From assembly GCF_900176355.1 (NCBI RefSeq), contig NZ_FWXI01000004.1, positions 1 through 64,000 on the forward strand: a stretch of 64,000 nt of DNA, in the 5' to 3' direction. The position numbers and the translations under genes were made by a program. This document shows, piece by piece, positions 61,636 to 64,000 of the stretch. Each line of letters begins with the position of its first letter. Within the stretch, counting starts at the first letter, position 1. The DNA comes from Sporomusa malonica. GTDB lineage: Bacteria > Bacillota > Negativicutes > Sporomusales > Sporomusaceae. Below the pieces are notes generated by a model, which was not told the origin of the DNA, searched no databases, and saw nothing but the letters and a program-made list of their open reading frames with translations.

Positions 61636-62517
61636 ATGGCAGACGGTACTTTAGAAAAACGGCGCCCGCGAGTCGGAGTAGTTATGGGGAGCGGGGGAAC
61701 GAAAGCTTTAGCCGGAGTGGCACTGTTTGAGTTTTTAGATAGCATCGGGGTTACACCCGATTTGTTGGTGGGCTGCAGTGGTGGCGGCATCATGTGCGCA
61801 TTGCGGGGATGTGATTATTCAACCGCTGACATGCGTAAAATGTTTGCTGAATTTTTGGATAAAAGATTATTTGATATTGATTATCGCGCTTTGCTAGCAA
61901 TTGGCAGGTTACCCTTTGGACACTTCGATGTTTCACGCGGCATTATTAAGCCCAAAAAGATTCAAGCAATGTATCGGAAGGTCTTTGGTGAGCGGCGCTT
62001 AGAAGACCTTAAGATACCTACAGTGTTACAAACAACTGACTTACTCAAAAGCGAGGCTGTTGTGCTCTCCAGCGGGCTTGTTGCCGACGCGGTCTATGCT
62101 TCTGGGGCTGAGTATCCGTTTTTTCCATTAATCTGCATAGATGGACGGTGGCTGGCTGACGGTGAATTTACATCTTCATTGCCCATCTTGGAAGCTGTAA
62201 AGCGCCAGATGGATGTTATCATTGCCATACGTATACAAACAGAGCTGCAAACTTATCCGCGAGGGTTCAATGAGTGTTTTGGTTTAATGTTCAATAATAT
62301 AGGAAAAATCAGTGCCAGGTTGGAAACTCCACTTGCAATTTCACTCCATCACCATGAAATTATTAATATTACAGTACGGTTTAACAAAAGTATTCATCCG
62401 TGGGATGTAAATGCGCTCCCGACTATTCTTAACGCAGGCGAAGAGGCTGTTGCTCAAATGAAGCAAGAAATTATTTATGCAATTGAAAACTTCACGTCAC
62501 ATGCCGATGCAGATTAA
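61636..62517 (+). CDS. Patatin-like phospholipase
   Basis: A 293-residue cytoplasmic lipid hydrolase. The oxyanion motif GSGGTKALA is at 18-26, the nucleophile S48 in GCSGGGIM, and the catalytic Asp in a DGEF motif near 176. No transmembrane segment. Start behind AGGGGAGAC. 77 bases after the acyltransferase and 39 before a CDF transporter, so the three may be co-transcribed. Confidence 0.93.
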   Translation: MADGTLEKRRPRVGVVMGSGGTKALAGVALFEFLDSIGVTPDLLVGCSGGGIMCALRGCDYSTADMRKMFAEFLDKRLFDIDYRALLAIGRLPFGHFDVSRGIIKPKKIQAMYRKVFGERRLEDLKIPTVLQTTDLLKSEAVVLSSGLVADAVYASGAEYPFFPLICIDGRWLADGEFTSSLPILEAVKRQMDVIIAIRIQTELQTYPRGFNECFGLMFNNIGKISARLETPLAISLHHHEIINITVRFNKSIHPWDVNALPTILNAGEEAVAQMKQEIIYAIENFTSHADAD

Positions 62518-62556
62518 ATTAACAACAGCATTTTTAAGGGTAAGGGAGAACTTTTT

Positions 62557-63459
62557 ATGAGCATAAAAGAAAAATCCAGCAAAGAAAGAGCCGTTCTTAC
62601 TAGTCTAATTATTGGAGTAGTCTCACTTGTTCCTAGCTTAATCGTAGCGACTAAGGCTAACTCCATTATATTGTTTGCCGATTTAATTCGATCTGGTAGC
62701 GAAACTTTATCTGTATTGTTAGCGTGGTTGACCATTCGCAAAACTGCCAAAGGAGAACTTTTTAGATATAACTATGGATATGGCAAGCTGGAAAGCATGA
62801 CAAGCATGGCAGTAGCTGGAGCAATGATGATTTCGTTTAGTGTCATTTTGTACCAGGTTATGGCGCGAATGAATACTCCGGTACAGCTAAATATCGGGGC
62901 AGTTACAATTGCTATCATACTTGCGACCGGGGCTTTCGCTTTAAATTATTGGATGTTCTTAAAATACAAGCGGATTTCTAAGAGCAGTCCTTCACCGATA
63001 GCAGAATCGCAGTGGCGGCTGTTCCGCTTCAAGATGTTTGCAAACACATGTGTTATTGTATCATTAGGAAGTAATATTATTTTAGCGAATTATTCCTGGG
63101 CACAGTATATTGATCCGTTAGCGTCCTTAATTCTATTAGGATTCATTTTATTTTCTGCTTACAGCATAGTTTCTAAATCGGTTTATGACTTACTGGATCG
63201 TACGCTTGAGGAAGAATTACAGATCTTAATTATTAAGGAACTGGCCACCTATTTTGATCAATACAGTTTCCTTCATGGGATACGTTCGCGTCGTGCCGGC
63301 GGAGATATTTTTATCGATATCCTGCTTGAGTTTGAAAGTACCCTAACTGTAGGCAAGGCACAGGCTATTGCCGATAATATCAAAGCAAATCTAGAAGCTA
63401 AGATAAAGAGAAGCCAAGTTATGATTATCCTGGCCTCAAAACCTTTAGATAGCTTATAA
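62557..63459 (+). CDS. CDF-family cation transporter with altered metal site
   Basis: A 300-residue protein with about six helices and a soluble C-terminal domain (KELATYFDQYSFLHGIRSRR...). FRYNYGYGKLES after the second helix is typical of CDF transporters. The main metal site usually has DxxxD in helix 2 and HxxxD in helix 5. Here helix 2 has D42 but S46, and helix 5 has KMFAN at the second pair. So canonical Zn or Fe transport is doubtful; the substrate may differ. Start behind AAGGGTAAGGGAG. Confidence 0.85.
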   Translation: MSIKEKSSKERAVLTSLIIGVVSLVPSLIVATKANSIILFADLIRSGSETLSVLLAWLTIRKTAKGELFRYNYGYGKLESMTSMAVAGAMMISFSVILYQVMARMNTPVQLNIGAVTIAIILATGAFALNYWMFLKYKRISKSSPSPIAESQWRLFRFKMFANTCVIVSLGSNIILANYSWAQYIDPLASLILLGFILFSAYSIVSKSVYDLLDRTLEEELQILIIKELATYFDQYSFLHGIRSRRAGGDIFIDILLEFESTLTVGKAQAIADNIKANLEAKIKRSQVMIILASKPLDSL

Positions 63460-63498
63460 ATTTCAATGCGGGACCCGTTCCTGTCCCCTTATCCCGAG

Positions 63499-63538
63499 AA
63501 AGACCAGGTACCCGTACTTTAACGGTTACCTGGTCTTT
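63499..63538. terminator. Convergent terminator
   Basis: AAAGACCAGGTACCCGT pairs with ACGGTTACCTGGTCTTT (one mismatch) around a short loop, with T-rich flanks, between the CDF gene and the dioxygenase gene. Confidence 0.8.
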
Positions 63539-63573
63539 TCGTGTACAGCACAAGTGCTGCACACTATCCCGCT

Positions 63574-64000
63574 CTAATCCTCAATAACAAAACTGCGCAT
63601 AGATATTGATCCATTTTGCATGTCTGTGCAGGTAAACCGTAAGATATCCCGTTCTTCTTGTAGTGCTGCTGCATAAAGCATTGGCAAATAGTGTTCATTG
63701 GTCGGAACAGCTGCAGTTGCATAAGTAAGCTTATCATATTCAATCAAGCTTGAATGGTCACGATTTACTAGGGCCTCGGCAATTTGCTTATCAAACGCCA
63801 CAGCCCAAGAATAGTTATCACCATATAACCGCGAAAAATTTATCCTTGACAGGTTATGCACAATGTTGCCACTTCCAATAATAAGAATTCCTTGATTGCG
63901 CAAAGGTGCAAGTTTTTTTCCCAGTTCATAATGATCGCGAGGCGCTTTCATCACATCTAAGCTCATTTCCATGACGGGAAAATCGGCCTTGGGATACATA
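63574..64000 (-). CDS. Extradiol dioxygenase, class III (4,5-DOPA dioxygenase-like), partial
   Basis: The C-terminal ~142 residues of a LigB-type protein; the start lies beyond the window. GILIIGSGNIVHNLSRINFS and VPTNEHYLPMLYAAALQEER, with two His metal ligands, match the 4,5-DOPA dioxygenase (YgiD/DodA) family, which cleaves catechols with iron or zinc. Stop at 63574, 35 bases past a terminator. Confidence 0.88.
   Translation of the reverse strand, partial: MYPKADFPVMEMSLDVMKAPRDHYELGKKLAPLRNQGILIIGSGNIVHNLSRINFSRLYGDNYSWAVAFDKQIAEALVNRDHSSLIEYDKLTYATAAVPTNEHYLPMLYAAALQEERDILRFTCTDMQNGSISMRSFVIED

Overview
The window looks like a chromosomal segment of a low-GC, spore-forming, motile anaerobic Firmicute, most likely one of the Negativicutes related to Pelosinus or Sporomusa. 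This placement is inferred from AGGAGG-type ribosome binding sites, a DUF3231 spore-coat-like protein, short spore-type genes, a FliD-like protein, chemoreceptors with a cyclic-di-GMP riboswitch, an iron alcohol dehydrogenase under a sigma-54 regulator, and cytochrome bd beside many ferredoxin-type and redox enzymes. There are no rRNA or tRNA genes, no CRISPR array and no intact mobile element. Most transcription units are one to four genes closed by strong hairpins, typical of an accessory or housekeeping patchwork.

Layout. 0-6.3 kb: a GGDEF protein, glutamate racemase, a decaying cluster of small secreted or lipoprotein genes, a Fur-box gene and an IS1182 transposase remnant. 6.4-17 kb: a GntP-type permease, three very short genes with TTG/GTG starts, a YbaK-type deacylase divergent from an XRE-cupin regulator across a perfect 32-bp palindrome, a Ser/Thr-rich protein, a DUF3231 protein, an MCP fragment, ComB, an Asp/Glu racemase, and a TetR/esterase pair. 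17-19.4 kb: a 75-residue protein built entirely of Met/Cys-headed tripeptides, convergent with a YcaO protein and separated from it by a terminator and a dispersed repeat. 19.5-25.4 kb: an NCS2 permease, a DHCW cupin, a MarR regulator with large palindromic operators, and a putative hydroxy-acid operon (RraA-like, Ldh-like, SBF transporter) preceded by what looks like an internally deleted c-di-GMP riboswitch.

25.5-34 kb: a chemoreceptor under an intact c-di-GMP-I riboswitch with a terminator, an iron alcohol dehydrogenase with a near-perfect sigma-54 promoter divergent from its likely activator, and a DUF3100 membrane pair divergent from an M20 amidohydrolase. 34-43 kb: GNAT, two DJ-1/PfpI proteins, LysR, AraC, cupin, isochorismatase-like hydrolase, a 31-codon gene, and an ArsR-led redox operon (ArsR, EFR1 flavodoxin/ferredoxin, metallo-hydrolase, aldo/keto reductase with Fe-S tail). 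43-46.2 kb: cydAB and a degenerate ~41-bp repeat tract. 46.3-64 kb: acetyltransferase, secreted GDSL esterase, FliD-like protein, CBO0543 protein, threonine aldolase-like enzyme, AraC/GyrI regulator, FabF, peroxiredoxin, a second-type DnaK-DnaJ pair, NhaC-type antiporter, HlyIII, acyltransferase, patatin, an atypical CDF transporter and a truncated extradiol dioxygenase.

The most unusual items are the tripeptide-repeat Met/Cys protein, the two-module dispersed repeat shared by three loci, the deleted riboswitch, the repeated MarR-type operators 12 kb apart, and several enzymes that lack canonical catalytic or metal residues. All identifications come from reading the sequence; no database search was run.
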